A stretch of 64,000 nucleotides of DNA, taken from positions 6,650,644 through 6,714,643 of the forward strand of contig JADWOT020000007.1 of assembly GCA_036345935.2 (NCBI GenBank), read 5' to 3'. Source of the stretch: Taenia hydatigena. Its lineage: Eukaryota; Platyhelminthes; Cestoda; Cyclophyllidea; Taeniidae. Below are positions 11,981-24,320 of this stretch, piece after piece (the first letter of the stretch is position 1; each line of letters begins with the position of its first letter). Made by a program: the position numbers and the translations under genes. The notes beneath the pieces were generated by a model, which ran no database searches, was not told the DNA's origin, and saw nothing but the letters and a program-made list of their open reading frames with translations.

Positions 11981-14224
11981 CTGACCAAGCACTGCGATTA
12001 ACTGAGTTAAAACGCCCTCATCTTATAATCGGCACTGCTCATGGGGCGACAAACTTTTATGGCAAAATCCATCCTCTTTTGAAATAATTTAGCCAGGTTA
12101 GAAATGTAAGGATGCTGCGTATTTTATTGCATCCAGTCACAACAGGCATTCTTCATCTCAATAAAATTGCATCATAGTAAAATCTGCTCTTTTACACCTT
12201 AAAGCATACATTTGCGATATTATTATTGCCATGTTCACCGAAATGTAGTTAAATGGGAAGTTATTTGTAATTGCAAAAGATGGACAAATTTTGTTGGCTG
12301 TGCGGATTGCCTAACCGTGCACATGCAATCGATGCGTTTACCTCTGACCAATACAAATGAACCCTTTGCTTTCTCAGACCGAATGCATTAGAACGCAAAC
12401 CGGAAAGCACAGTAGGCAATCCGTGTTTTAAAGTTGCTCCTGCTGATTTTGCACTCCTTTGGTTTGCTCCGTGAATACAAATTGCATTACTCCGCTATTG
12501 GCTGCTACCATTGCTACCGATCCGAAAACTGTTTTGCAATTTATCTGCTGCTTAAAATGCAGCAGCGTAAAACAAGGCAGGAGGGTCTGCAGCCTTCAAA
12601 AGACTTTCGTGATGCAAAATCAGTTCAGCTCACCTCAGTTATGGAATCTTACATTCTTGAGCATTACTTTGCGCCTGAATGTTACACCGAGGAGTTGTGT
12701 TTGACAAGTCTCCCCCTTGTGCCATTTTCTGTCGTGCTCTGAGTTAGTTCAGCTCTATTTTGCGGAACTTTGTAATGTCTGCTTAAGAGTTTGAGAGCTG
12801 CTCTAAGAACTTATCTATGAGACAAAGCAGTTTCAGAAATAAATGTTTAACGACGATTTACTTCAAAAGAGCTGCAAATCGCCTTCAATGGGGCTCGGCA
12901 GGTATCATGGTGATGCAATCGGTAACGCAGAAAGGATGAAGGTGCATTCCAGAAAGCAGAATGCTTAATTTCCATTACTTTGTGGTGCATTGCGATAACT
13001 TGCAAACATTCAAGGCAAAGCGTTTGGTTTCAGTTGGCAAATTACAAGTAAATGTATCGGCTTTGCCTGATATACTTTTGAATTTTGACCTACTTATCAA
13101 CGATTCGCTAAATTAAGCAAAGTTTGGCTGATCCGAAATCGCACAAGTTGGTCATTGTTCCCTTGCTTCGAAATGATCCATTACACAAGCACACCATCAG
13201 CCTTTGTGCAATTAGCTGAATTACTCACCACTCCTCCACATGTTCTTCACCAAAATTGCAAGTACCATCCCATCCCACACTACTCTATTGACCCGAGCAT
13301 CTATTCTTATGATTTTCTAGTGAGATGTATTGCTCCGGGAAACAATTTGGTCTAGATACGTTCTACTACGTGTGACTACTTTTTAAAAGCACTATTATTG
13401 GTTGGTGCAACAGCAGGAAATATCAGCTTTGGAAACACCTAAAAGCGTCTCACACTGAGGTCTCATTCGACACGCCCCTAGTGTGCTGCATTTCACGTAT
13501 TGCAAATGAAGAGCATCGATTCTGGGTAGCAGTTCTATGTGAACTGTTCTGTCTTCATGGCATGACACGAAGTTTCACACAGGGTTCGATGACTATTGTA
13601 ATGCGCTAACAGTTGTGATTTTTGCGTTCCACAGCGTGTATTGCGAAACAAGACAGGCAAAGTAACATTAACTACCGCAGAAAAAAGCGGCCGAAATTAT
13701 TCAAGTGTTGGAGCAAAACACATGGCCCAAGCAGATAACGTGGCACAGTTCTCAAGGTACTTGAGGTCGCAAACCAGGATACAGCTTACATAAGTTACAA
13801 AGCAACTAGTGTATGCCACTTAAGGTCAACGCAATAGTAATAGTTTAGGTGCGTCACTCGTCCTTACAAGCAAGGTGGGTCGGTAGATGACGCCAGATTG
13901 GCCCCTACTCAAAGCACAAGTGTTGCTACCTGTTGTCACTTTTAAATGTTCGTGTGAAATGTCAGAACTTATGGTCCACGGTGACTTGACCCACAGTTTT
14001 TGGAAAGATTAGCATTTCGAGTGCTGTTTATGGAGCTGTATCAGTAGTGTTTTGCGGAATAAGTAGCAGCACTCAAGTTGCAATCAGGTTGGACGCTACT
14101 GATGTCGACCCGCGTGCATTTTTGGGTCGTGTCATTGGACTCTGTGGACGACATAGCTGGTAAGTTGGATGTTGTGGGAGAGATTGTCGACTGCTGAAGT
14201 CGATTAAATTTAGATAGATAAAAT
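11981..14224. other. Central spacer of the palindrome
   Basis: This 2.2-kb unpaired centre separates the two inner arms. It holds a 102-codon frame at 12434-12742 with no family match and no other feature I can support. Confidence 0.5.
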
Positions 14225-15803
14225 GTTTTCGTAGCATAAAATCTGTGGCAGCTGTATTTGACCGAAATTTTCTGGCTTTTAAGGAATCTGAGATTGTGAA
14301 ATCATTGTCAAGCCTCCACGCGGTAGCTTAAAAAATGGTTCGCTTGCGATTGCGATAAGCGTAGTTTCGAGGTGCGAAAATTGGTAGGGGTCGTCATGTG
14401 CACACGGTGTGGGGTGGTCGCATTAGTTGCTTTCTGACAGGTAGTGATTTAATTGGTTGATTGTCCAGCAGAAAATGTTCTCATGCAATTGTTATTTAAC
14501 CTTTGAACATTATGAAAAATGCTGGCGTTCGGGCTGCTGCTATCCTATCGGTGTCACCATGCTTGTAGCGTAGACATAAATTTGTGCGTGGGTTTTATTG
14601 AGCCGAAGCATGTCGAGCTCATCTATCCTCTTTCGCTGGTCATGAGAGAGGAGATGAAAACTCTGTGCACCTACTGCTGCTGCTGCTTATTCTATCGCAG
14701 TCTTCGGTCGCGTGTGTTCGTCTGCCTCAACTAAGTGCTTTACGTAAAAGAGAAGACGAGATCCAAGCCCCTGGCGATTGTTTTGCAATTTATCATTCCG
14801 TCTTTCATGGGCTGGTCCCACTGGACTTTTTCAGTCTTTCGGTGGTAAAGGGACAGCCATGCTTTGCTCCATGCTGTGACCGTTGCAATTGGCTTCATAT
14901 TTGTTAGAATTCGAATCAATAAACCACCAAGCGATCAAGTGATCACCATAAATGCCATGTGAGAAGGCAAACCGATGACAAAATCAGAAGTGCCAGTGAA
15001 GTCTCTTCCCTCCTCAGCCTCAATGATTTCATTCACAAAATGCTTGCTGCTGAGCAGAATCAAGTAATATGATTTAAAGTTGCAAATAATAGGCGAGTTG
15101 TAGAGGGGCACGTCGCAGTTGGTTTTCATAATCATTGCCGCCTCATAAGCATTTAAGAGTCTGAAATATTTTTTCTTAGCCACCACCAAAAGACCCACTG
15201 TTTACAGACTTTAAAGAAACTGCAGCGTTATTTCTACAAATAATGACAGGACTGCCAGCAGGTATTAATTTTGCTTTGACGAAACAGACGCTCATTTGCT
15301 AAGCAAATATCCCTTTATTTGCCTACTTTTCATTATAAGTGAAGGCAAAAATAGTCACATTTGGGAATTCGCGAAGGCGATTATTTGAAGACGCAAACTG
15401 ACTGCGCCAGTGGCCATGACTGCTAGAGCGTGCTGCTGTTTATGACAGCCATTTGCCTTAACATCTGCACTTGTATCACCTCTTTTTCTGAGGGGACTTT
15501 CGACCCCAAAAAGTGCGTATTTTGACTTTATGAAGGTTTTTATTTAAGCGACTATTTCTGCAAAACATTTTTGCAGCCAACTCTTGCCCAAGCAGTTATT
15601 CCTCATCTACCGATAATTGAATTAATCGCAAACAAATGGTGCTAACAATTGTTGGTTGACCTGGGTTAGTTTTGGGTCCACGGAGGCAGTGCTAAATTTT
15701 TGATATTTTGAGATTTGCCTGTGAATGCTGATCACATTATAATTTTGCTTGTCCTTCCTCGTTTAACTGGTTTATTTGTCTGGCATAATCCAAATAAGGA
15801 TTC
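14225..15803. repeat. Inner right arm of the palindrome
   Basis: This is the reverse complement of 9628-11980 minus the 720-bp segment and a gap of about 30 bases near 11830-11870. It runs from gttttcgtag at 14225 to ggcataatcc near 15783, where similarity fades. The CTG run near 14670-14690 has one unit more than the left arm. The core is nearly identical to the left arm. Confidence 0.88.
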
Positions 15804-18800
15804 AAATCAAAAAGATATTTACTTATTTAAAGGTAACTTTGATGTTTCTCATAGTTGATGAAGTTAGCTGCAGCACCTCAACTGGGTACTACTTGTGCTA
15901 TAAAATGTTTGTCTTCATTCATTGTTGCGATTTGATCAGTCTTGTGGTAGAAGGCAGTCACCACAGAATATGGGGTTACAGGTGTGGAGACTGCATTGCT
16001 GCTTCTTATGGTGTCATTGCTTTTGTGACTTGATAAGCGATTGAGTGGTGGGGTCAAGCCCGTGTGGATTCACCCCGCCACTTCTGCCCAACCTTCTGTA
16101 GCATTAGGGCTTTGATGCTGTAGGTCCACTATAACAACAAGGATTGTCATTCTTAGTAAAAGGCGTAGAAAAGATCATGTCCACTAGGCCGCTCGTCTAT
16201 TTCAAGAGTATTCGTTTTTGAGCCGCATCCCCTTGCCATGCATTTGACTTCATTTCATTGGGTAAAATTAGATTTATGATGGTTTTGTAGGCTTTTGCAA
16301 GGGTGTGAATTGCCATTCGATAAAGTGGCTTCTGAACCAACTGCACAGCAAGTAGTGGTGACGATGATGAAGACGGAAATTTGTGGGTTTTCGCGTGCTT
16401 GAGGAAGACGGATTTGTTGAAGCATTGTGTGACACCAGTTTGACAGGCTGGTAGACGCAGTAAAGGTGACATAAGAATTACTTAAGTTAATGTTTAGCAA
16501 AATTATTGCACGATTTTTCAAATGCATTTCAAACCGACTATAAGGAGGATGAGGCAGTTAAGCAGAACGTAAGCACAGTGCAGTTTTGTGGCAAAGACAC
16601 ATAAGAAGTTGGCCCACCTGCGCAGACCACCAACATATGTTTCCCGCTAACATCGAGAATGCTCACAAATCTGCCCTTCTGCATAGATTGCAGCCTTAAG
16701 CTCAGATGGCTGCCTCTTCTTCCTTTCATGTGTTAGTGGTGTTGTACCAGCCAAAGTCGAGCCCAGACCCATTATTATCAACACTTACGCTAAATTTGCA
16801 AAGTGGCGCTTAAAGTGCATCTTGTCTCAATTCGTCCAAATGAATATTAGGAGGCATTTGCTGTCGATATTCTTAACATTCTATTCGATTAGCTGTTTTA
16901 TTTGGCAAACCAGATAGGCCACTTTTCTCCTCATTATCACAATTAAAAGTATATTTGCCCTAATTGGTGTCTCGTTTAATTACCCACCCATCTAAGCAAA
17001 TTTTCGCTGACTAGCGCGTTCAGGGCCTACTGGGTCGGAGCCATATACTAATATACAATGGCTACACAATATGTGGTCTTATCGGTCCATTGACCGACAG
17101 AAAAATGCAGATGGATCAGAAAGAGCAGCTAGCTGAAGAGAACGCAGACGACCCAAGTCTAGACCACCGACTATACCTTCATTGGCGACAGCTTATACAC
17201 GCCCTTGCTGAGTCGTGGTGAGTGTGAGTGGACGGTTTGAATGAACAGGAGGGACAGCAGCGCAGTTTTACGATTGCGGCAAACCAAGCCGTGAAAATAT
17301 AAGACTTCTAGGACCGATAATCACTTTCGCAAGAGCAGCAACAAGGGTTTATGTGCAAACAAACACAATGAGATAGGAAGAGCAATTAGTGCCTAGGCGT
17401 TTGCTGCATCTTCGCAGCAGACGTCAGCCTACCGGCTTCTATTCCAACAGCATCTGGTGAAAGTCCATTGTTCGCGAACAATTGTTTCTTGCGCTTGCAA
17501 GCGTAAGCAAACACAACTTTGGAATTGGCGCTATCCCTCCTTCCTCAAGGTCATCTATTCATGATCGACTGACCAATAATTTAAGTTCACTCATCAATCG
17601 AGCAATCAATGCACCACGTCGTGATTTAGGTGGCGAACCACTCATGCGTAAGTGGATTCCACACTGACTCACCTGCTTTATCGCTTGCAGCAGTAGCAGT
17701 AAACACTCGGCTTAAGCACTTCTTCCTTCTAATTGTTATTGCAGATGCAAGTGGACATCAGAGTCGCCCAGCCTCACTACCACCATCTTCCTCACCACCA
17801 ACACCAGCGTTACTGTCGTGGCGGCCATAATTAGCGGTAGCGTGGGAAACTACTTCCTCCACCGGATCCTGCTCTTTCATCGCAAATGATCATCTACTAT
17901 CTGCCTCATTCCCTACATCCTCCCTCGTCTCTGTCTCCTATTCTGGCTCCGTTCCCACTCATACCTCCAAACCGCATTCCCCAATACGACTGACGACGAC
18001 ATCACCATCTCTCGACGACGTCACTAAACACACCAATAAGTGCCTCCTCCTTCCCTTTGCAGTCATCATTCTTCACTCAGCATCCTCTGCCCACATTCAC
18101 CCATTCGTGTTCTTCCCGTTGCTTAGGCCTCACCCGCGACAATAAGACGAAGGATAGCCGCAGAGCGATGACGACGAGTTCGATTTGATGGGACACGAGG
18201 AATCGGAATGTGACCTGTCCGACTACTTGACTTTGACGAGTCAGTGGTCGGATATGGATGAGCAGGTGTAGTGGTGGCAGTTGCCAGATGAATGTGGATA
18301 TGGTGAAGAGATTGCAAGAGGGAAAATACAGGGCTCTGTGCAACTTAATCGATTCTGGTGAGTGACTCTAATACTTGTGCCAATGCAATTAGAACCAAGT
18401 AGGTTAGCCAGTTAGCCATTCAGTGCTTGCTTTAATACTTGAGCCAAGGGCTCACTTGTTGCACTTCTCTTATCATGGCTAAGCACCCGCCTCCTCTGGC
18501 TCGCCTGCTTCCTTCAGTAAGCTTGCACTCCTAATTCATCCTCCCGTTTACCATGTAAATCTTTCCCACCCAAGAGAACATACTTTCTTCTTCGGCTCTT
18601 CTTCCATTGTGGTGGTTCAAACGACTAAGGAGGAGTCCTTGCTACCCATTTTACTCGTGCAACTGCTGTCATCGCTAGCTTTAACTCCAATATAATTTAT
18701 TGATCGCAATTCTCACACCAATTCATCGAGCAATGATTTGACGATTTGACTGACTAGTTGATTGATTTAGTTTGACTGATTAATTGAATGTTTTGTCCAT

Positions 18801-19760
18801 ACTCTTGCCTCTTTACATCTTTTTGACCCTTTCCTTCGTTTGACTGATTATCACTAAAGCGATTGCACGTTTTAATTATCAGTTCACTAAAGCACTGAGA
18901 GCTGGTATATTGTTTCAATCCATGAAGACAGAATCGAGGTCGCAGCACCGGTTCTTAAATGTCTACCAGCCTAGTACTACCCTTTAGCCCCTTTCTCTTT
19001 AGTTAATAAGAGTGGCTGCAAAATGTTCCACTCTCGAATTTCTTTCTTTTTCCTTTTACATGGAAATCCTGTGGCTGGAGCTGTGGACTCTTGTGCTTTT
19101 CATGAGCCACTGACAAGTTGTGATGGCTGAGGTCGGGAAAAACGCTTAGGTTGGGAGACGGGCTATTGAATGCCTAAGTGTTGACACTTAGTTGACACTG
19201 GTAAAGGCGACATCTTACTGATTGCCTGCAGTGATAGGGACCGACTTCCTCCTTTGCGGCAGCCGCATGACGCCTCTTTGATAAAAGGTTGTGGTCCATA
19301 ACTGCCAGGGAAAGGGTGGTCGGAGCGGAGCCCTCGATGGGATTGGATGCGTAGGCTATGAGGTGGATTTAGCTGCTACTGCTGCGGTCATTAAGACGAC
19401 TTCGGTGAGGCGGCTCTTCACCGACGACATAAAGTGAACGCGATTTGTCCGCGTATTTACCACATTTTGTTGCTTTTGAAAACACTACAACTGCATCCGT
19501 GCTGAGCCTCATAGGCGTGATAGGCTTTGCCGAAATGGATGGCAGGGTAGCTTTAATGATCCAAATGACAAAGTGTAAATGTGGGAAGGCATATATAAGA
19601 AGTATAATCGTGGTTTCTCCACTTAAGAATGTATATTGAAGACGGCAAAGGCCCAACACACATAAAAACCACTCGCAAAATGAGATTTATTCTTATCTGG
19701 GCAAGTTTCGAAGCAAGGAGTGCGTTCAAGTTCAAATCCTGTTTCCTTTAATTACCGCCG
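15804..19760. other. Non-matching insert in the right half of the palindrome
   Basis: This block of about 4 kb between inner and outer right arms lacks an inverted partner on the left. It contains the decayed split gene at 17482-18360 and a dispersed repeat at 19465-19764. The remainder (15804-17480, 18361-19464) holds only short unassigned frames. Confidence 0.5.
17482..18360 (+). pseudogene. Decayed split gene of unknown identity
   Basis: A frame from 17482 runs to a donor-like GTAAGT at 17648. A pyrimidine tract followed by ttattgcag ends at 17743. Splicing these keeps the frame into a Pro/Ser-rich stretch (PPSSSPPTPALL) that stops soon after. Further on, other frames give more Pro/Ser-rich sequence. 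Around 18170-18357 there is an acidic segment (DDEFDLMGHEESECDLSDY) with one in-frame stop, reaching another donor GTGAGT at 18358. Compositional bias, frame changes and stops suggest a disordered-protein gene that has lost its frame. I recognise no family. It may also be a chance run of low-complexity codons. Confidence 0.35.
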
Positions 19761-19764
19761 AAGG
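19465..19764 (+). repeat. Dispersed repeat, copy 1
   Basis: This 300-bp unit recurs in direct orientation at 27405-27696. Shared landmarks are aactgcatccgtgc at the left, tgacaaagtrtaaatgtg in the middle, and cttgtttccttyaattacc at the right end. Its right end falls exactly where the outer right palindrome arm begins. No coding motif was recognised. Confidence 0.75.
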
Positions 19765-22672
19765 AAGATGGCACAAGGAAAGAAAGAAGGGTTGGTCGCA
19801 CAATTCACCCCCAAATTTCTACGATCTATATCTGTTGGGGTCCTTTGAGGTCTCGAGAACGGCGGAATGGGAGATTCGGAGTGACGAGCCGATGGAGATG
19901 GAGGCGACGGAAGTGGTGGATGGATGAAGCCCAAAGGCAAGGTAAGTTCGGAGCGGGAGCGAAGCACTGACGAAACAAGACGCAGCAAAACATGTTTGGA
20001 GGTTGGCTGTATGATTGACCTCTTTGAATCCGACACGTTTGAATCGATTAGTTGCACGTGGTGGCTCCAAATGTCGACTAATGCGGGCTTTAGGCATCGT
20101 TGCTTATTGATGGTTTTGCAAGAGCAGACATCACTTGCCTTTGCTTCCCTTTTAAGGCGATTTTCTTGCCTAATCGTGCATGCAAAGGAGGAGATACCGA
20201 TGTTTCTCCATAACGCTTTCTGATGCTGACCTTTGAGTTGGTCACCTTTTGAGCATTTAGGTGCCCCTCTACCCCACCACGAGATGCACACCTCAATCTG
20301 AATAAAGAATACGAGCGACGGATGGAGAAATTAGGCCAAAGGAAGCGGATAGACGAGTGCAATGATGGTTAGATAAGGACTGATTGGAGAGGCAACATAT
20401 TCAAATCAATCCGACTTTCATACGGCCCTTTTACAGGTGTGCTCTACTAGGTTTGCAGGAACGCCGTGACAAAGTGCGATGGTGGAAATGCTATCTGAGC
20501 GCAATCCAGATGGCCGTTTGCAGTGGCAGCCTTGACGACGCTCCCGCTGATATCGCCAAAATAGGCCATCTTGACTAGAGTTTGCTTGTGTCGGATTAAC
20601 GAGTCCACCACATTACTATTTGAAAAACGCTCTTCAACAGACTTCGATATGGCTTGCTTCATTCTAATCTGGCCGTCATTGCCACGCTCTGCCCCTCCAA
20701 TGAGATGCTTCTCCTATACCGTCACTATAAATTGCCAATGCTCTACCTTGCAAATACAATATGCTCAGCAGGTTAGCCAGATAGGTGCTAGATTTGTCCC
20801 GTGCACAAATCGATCATAACTTTGGATGATGTACCTCTCAGCCATATTCATTTACAATATCAGCCGATTGTCCCGAAACTTAACGATTGTTTACCTGGCG
20901 GAAATTAAATCATCGTGGATGGAGCGGAACTATGCACAATATCATCAGTTTACAAAATAACCTGGTTCTCATGCACAATAAAATAAATGGATGAGAAATC
21001 GTTTTTTTAGCAAACGCTCGCCAACGCACTACCACCGCTCAGAAAACAACGAGAAACACACCATTAATATTACAGTTACCAATTTGCCAAATGTAATTGG
21101 GAAATTTTTTGGTCTGGAGAAGCTATTCTTACTTCAGAAGCGGGGTGTTCTCAGGTCCTAAGGATAGCTAAGTCTGAAGTTTGGTAGCTGAGAGATAAGC
21201 TTGTAAAATGCGCCAAAGCTCTTAAGCATCCAACTAATTGCAACGAGTTTGCTTTTCAAATTTGATTGTCATGAAGAGTACCATAATCCCTTTTTAATGT
21301 TAATTGCCGAATTTATTAATGCAGCAATAAAATAAATAAAACAAGGGTAAATTTATGCGAATGTCCATGGTGGGGGTAGCGATGCGAAAGCAAAATTGGA
21401 TGAACGAAATTGTCAAAACTCAGAGCAGCGGTTAAATAAAGATTTAATGGAACACAACATAAAAATCCCAATTAAGACGATAATGCACTTACTATGTGTT
21501 CAGACGATTAGCAGGGTATGTCAATAAAGATCAGTGAGGATGACCATGCGACAACAATCTGCTGGGCGAGTTCTAATTGCCAAGTAGTTCACCAGCACCG
21601 CATTGTGTTTCTCAAAAGTTAGTAGCCCATGTTATTGACGAAAACGGCATTCCCAATATATCAGCGGTTAAAAAGTCGTCTAAAAAAGGTGCTGTCATAA
21701 AGATGAAAGGCGAGAATCGCCCATCAGAGGCGGATATCGAGAGAACGGTAACTGACGCGGGGGAGTTGAAGTAGGAGGGCGAGAAGGTGAACAGGGTGAC
21801 AGCGAAGATTGTGCCTGAGAACTATAGTTTTACCACAAAATCAAAATAGGGGAAGACGATGCAATATAATTGTGTGGGTCGACAATCAAGTGGATGGACC
21901 TAAAACGAACAGGCTAAAAAGGAGAATTAGTAGTTTATGCTGAAAAAGGGTTGAGAGTGTGTGCAGCTCTGCCATGGCAACGTAGATCCTCGGCTCATGA
22001 GCGCGAAGACAAGGGAGGTGGCATGGACAAATTAGAGAATCAAATCAGCTTTACTTTATTCAGGCTTGAAAAGTGCGAAGGTGCGAATGACGGAAACGCA
22101 CTTATCTTCTTATGATCCCCTGAAGATATACGCTGCCTATTGAGAATTGCTCCGTTTCTTGTTTTTTAGTGACCATTTTTAAGCTTTTATGTGCCCCCTC
22201 GGCTATTCGCTTACCCATTCGCATTTATCATAGTGTGCTCCCTTTTTCATTAGTTCGTAGCATGGTGTCAGCATATAATGCCTCCAAAGACGATTCTAGT
22301 GGTCATTTAACTCCGTACTTTTATGTAAGTACTACAGACAGTTTGAAACTGGCCCTGTCATAATGTTACGGCTCAGTTTTCTCGATTGCATTGTTAGAAC
22401 TCGTCTTATAATGCACGTGGCTCTAGCTATTTACAATGACGCTAGCAGCAGTAGCGGTATTCGACCGGTGCAACATAGGTTTTGGATTTAGGTAATTTTT
22501 CCATCTTTTCTTGGCAATTGCATTCCACCAAACGCAGCACCTAAAATTTCACATAAATAACCTATCAATCCACAACGAATAACGTCACACAAATATTTTC
22601 AAAGCCTTTAACTCTATTCATCAACTTGATACGAAAATGGCATCGATAAAATGGCAGGTCAAGTTAGCTTCC
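19761..22672 (+). repeat. Outer right arm of the palindrome
   Basis: This is the reverse complement of 5481-8365, with the same order of landmarks inverted. It begins aaggaagatggcacaagg and ends near aagttagcttc. It carries the plus-strand Hsp70 pseudogene. A 179-codon frame on the minus strand (19752-20291) is the longest in the window, but the left arm has lost it, so it has no support as a gene. Confidence 0.85.
21425..22030 (+). pseudogene. Decayed Hsp70 substrate-binding region, right arm copy
   Basis: In one frame from 21550 to about 21850 the translation follows the Hsp70 family. DNNLLGEF is followed by a stop, then SPAPHCVSQ (family PPAPRGVPQ), HVIDENGIPNISAV (family FDIDANGILNVSAV), SEADIERTVTDA (family SKEDIERMVNEA), and GEKVNRVTAKIVPENYSF (family lid helix with AKN-LE-Y). 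Upstream in other frames are LMEHNIKIPIK and SIKISEDDHAT, matching LIKRNTTIPTK and IQVYEGERAM. Downstream, KWMD and EKGLRVCAALP resemble the C-terminal helical end. At least three stops and several frame changes show it is dead. The glutamate codon before the PPAP motif has become TAA. Confidence 0.78.
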
Positions 22673-24109
22673 CGTGTTTATAGAAGTGACCACTTCAGTT
22701 TTGCTAAAAGAAATGCCCTGAAACACCCGTTTCGAAATAACGTATTTAATCACGCTAACTCCGAGGTTAAACCTGATTCCTCACTAGAGGTGTTTGAGGT
22801 GGTATTGGCTGAGCTGATGGGTGAGCATGTTGAAAGCTTATGGGAGCAACTGACACACACGACTACCTAGCCTCAGTCAAAAGCATTACAATAAACAGCT
22901 TCAGAGTGACATCTACCGAGATGGGGACTTGGTGCAAAAATTCGGGCAAATTCACCTGTCTGGGCTGCACTGCAAGCTTCATTACCCTTGGCATAAAGAT
23001 TTTAGTTAAGTGATAAGCATTCATTTCCCACTAACGCTTTTATCCACGTTGTTACTTCGTTTTAGCCAACAATCTTTTGAAACCATAGCTTCCATCCCAC
23101 GAAGGCGCATCACCGGCCAGATACGAAGATGAGTTTTTCACACTAATGACTGAAAGAAAACCGGTAGATAGCATGGTCAAAGACATCTAATAAGAGGAGT
23201 ATCAAAGACGGTGCTAGTGAGACGAGGGATCATGGCAACAATTTGTTATTTAAATGGATCTTTGAGAGACAAAGAGGTAGTCGTCTCAAACTTCCTGGTG
23301 GAAATTTTTCGTCAGAATTTCCATGCTCGAACTGAAATTCGTTAGCCCTGGACCACTCGTTTGAAGAACTATAAGGCAGAAGACAAGGGAATCAACGGAA
23401 AACAGGTAAGACCTTATTCGATTGCGCAATAAATGCAGCGCTTTAAATGCACCTTTGAGGCGAGAAGCGAGAAGTTGGACCTCGTACATGACAAGAGCGT
23501 TGATTTCATCGAAGGCAGAAAAAGCTAATATTTTGCTTCCAACTAAGCCTGTATGGATGTCCCGCAATCCAAATCAATGAATTTGTAACGTGCTCCGACC
23601 GGTGATAATCGTAAGGAAGAGGATGTGAACGGGAATAGCGCTTCAGTTCCTGCACGTAATGCATAGCCTTTGAGTATGATTGTGCTCAAAGTAAAGATTC
23701 TAAAAGATGCGTGAAGCCTGATAGTTTATTTTCAGCAAATTACTGTGGTTGCTAATCAAATTTTTAATAAATATATTTTATTTAGGCATGCTTGCATTGC
23801 CCAAATATAGCTAGAGACTAAAAAATTAAGTAGTATTCTTAACAACAACATAGATTCATAAAGTCACAAAGGCATGTAAACCACAGCAGCTTTAATACAT
23901 CGCCATGTTCAAAGAAATAATAGGCATATTACTTGTCATAGATGGGGGTATGTTATGCAATTTATCAGGAAAAAATTTTGGATTAAGAGCAATTAACAGT
24001 TTAGAAAGGAAAAAGGATAGATATTTAGGATTTGTGTAGCTTTAATGAAGGCCGTGTTGAGAGAATGACAAAAGTGTAGACGCCTGTGGTGATAAAAAAT
24101 ACAGGGCGA
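22673..24109. other. No recognisable gene
   Basis: The largest frames are 22637-22870 (+), which starts inside the palindrome arm, and 23286-23567 (-, 93 codons). Neither shows a family motif or convincing splice sites. The span 23760-23960 is AT-rich. Confidence 0.45.
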
Positions 24110-24320
24110 TGCAAACACAACCCTTTGCTGCGCAGCAATCTTTCTTCCACTCCAATGTGTGGCATCAGGCACCGCCACGCATGATAGTCATTGCACATCT
24201 ATTTGCACACGCATGTGCGCCCGTCGCGGTGGCGACCTGGAGAGGGAGGTGGAGGTGGAAGATGCGTGATGGTGGACGGTGAATAAGTGGATAAGTGGGT
24301 GGGTGGGTGGATGGGTAAAT
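24110..24320 (+). repeat. Dispersed repeat, copy 1, ending in microsatellite-like DNA
   Basis: This matches 40605-40815 in direct orientation. Shared landmarks are ccactccaatgtgtggcatc, cacacgcatgtgcgcccgtc and acctggagagggaggtgg. Its 3' end runs into GGTG/GGAT tetranucleotide repeats (about 24285-24320). A short (GC)n tract follows at 24361-24374. Confidence 0.75.

Noticed and set aside
10984..15198. Frames conserved in both inner palindrome arms (10984-11247 with 14935-15198; 11448-11660 with 14519-14734) as evidence of selection on proteins
   Set aside because: The arms are almost identical at the DNA level there, so every frame is conserved automatically. The changes seen are not biased to silent sites.
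19752..20291. Longest open frame in the window (179 codons, minus strand) as a gene
   Set aside because: The homologous stretch in the left arm (about 7830-8365) has lost the frame, the peptide has no recognisable domain, and it is low-complexity in part.
5481..22672. The palindrome as a plain assembly artefact
   Set aside because: The arms differ by many substitutions, unique inserts and private stops, which a collapsed or mirrored assembly would not create. Only the near-identical core leaves some room for doubt.
23286..23567. Possible further Hsp70 fragment (ATPase domain)
   Set aside because: Only loose resemblance to the family on the plus strand. No diagnostic phosphate or nucleotide-binding motif could be found.
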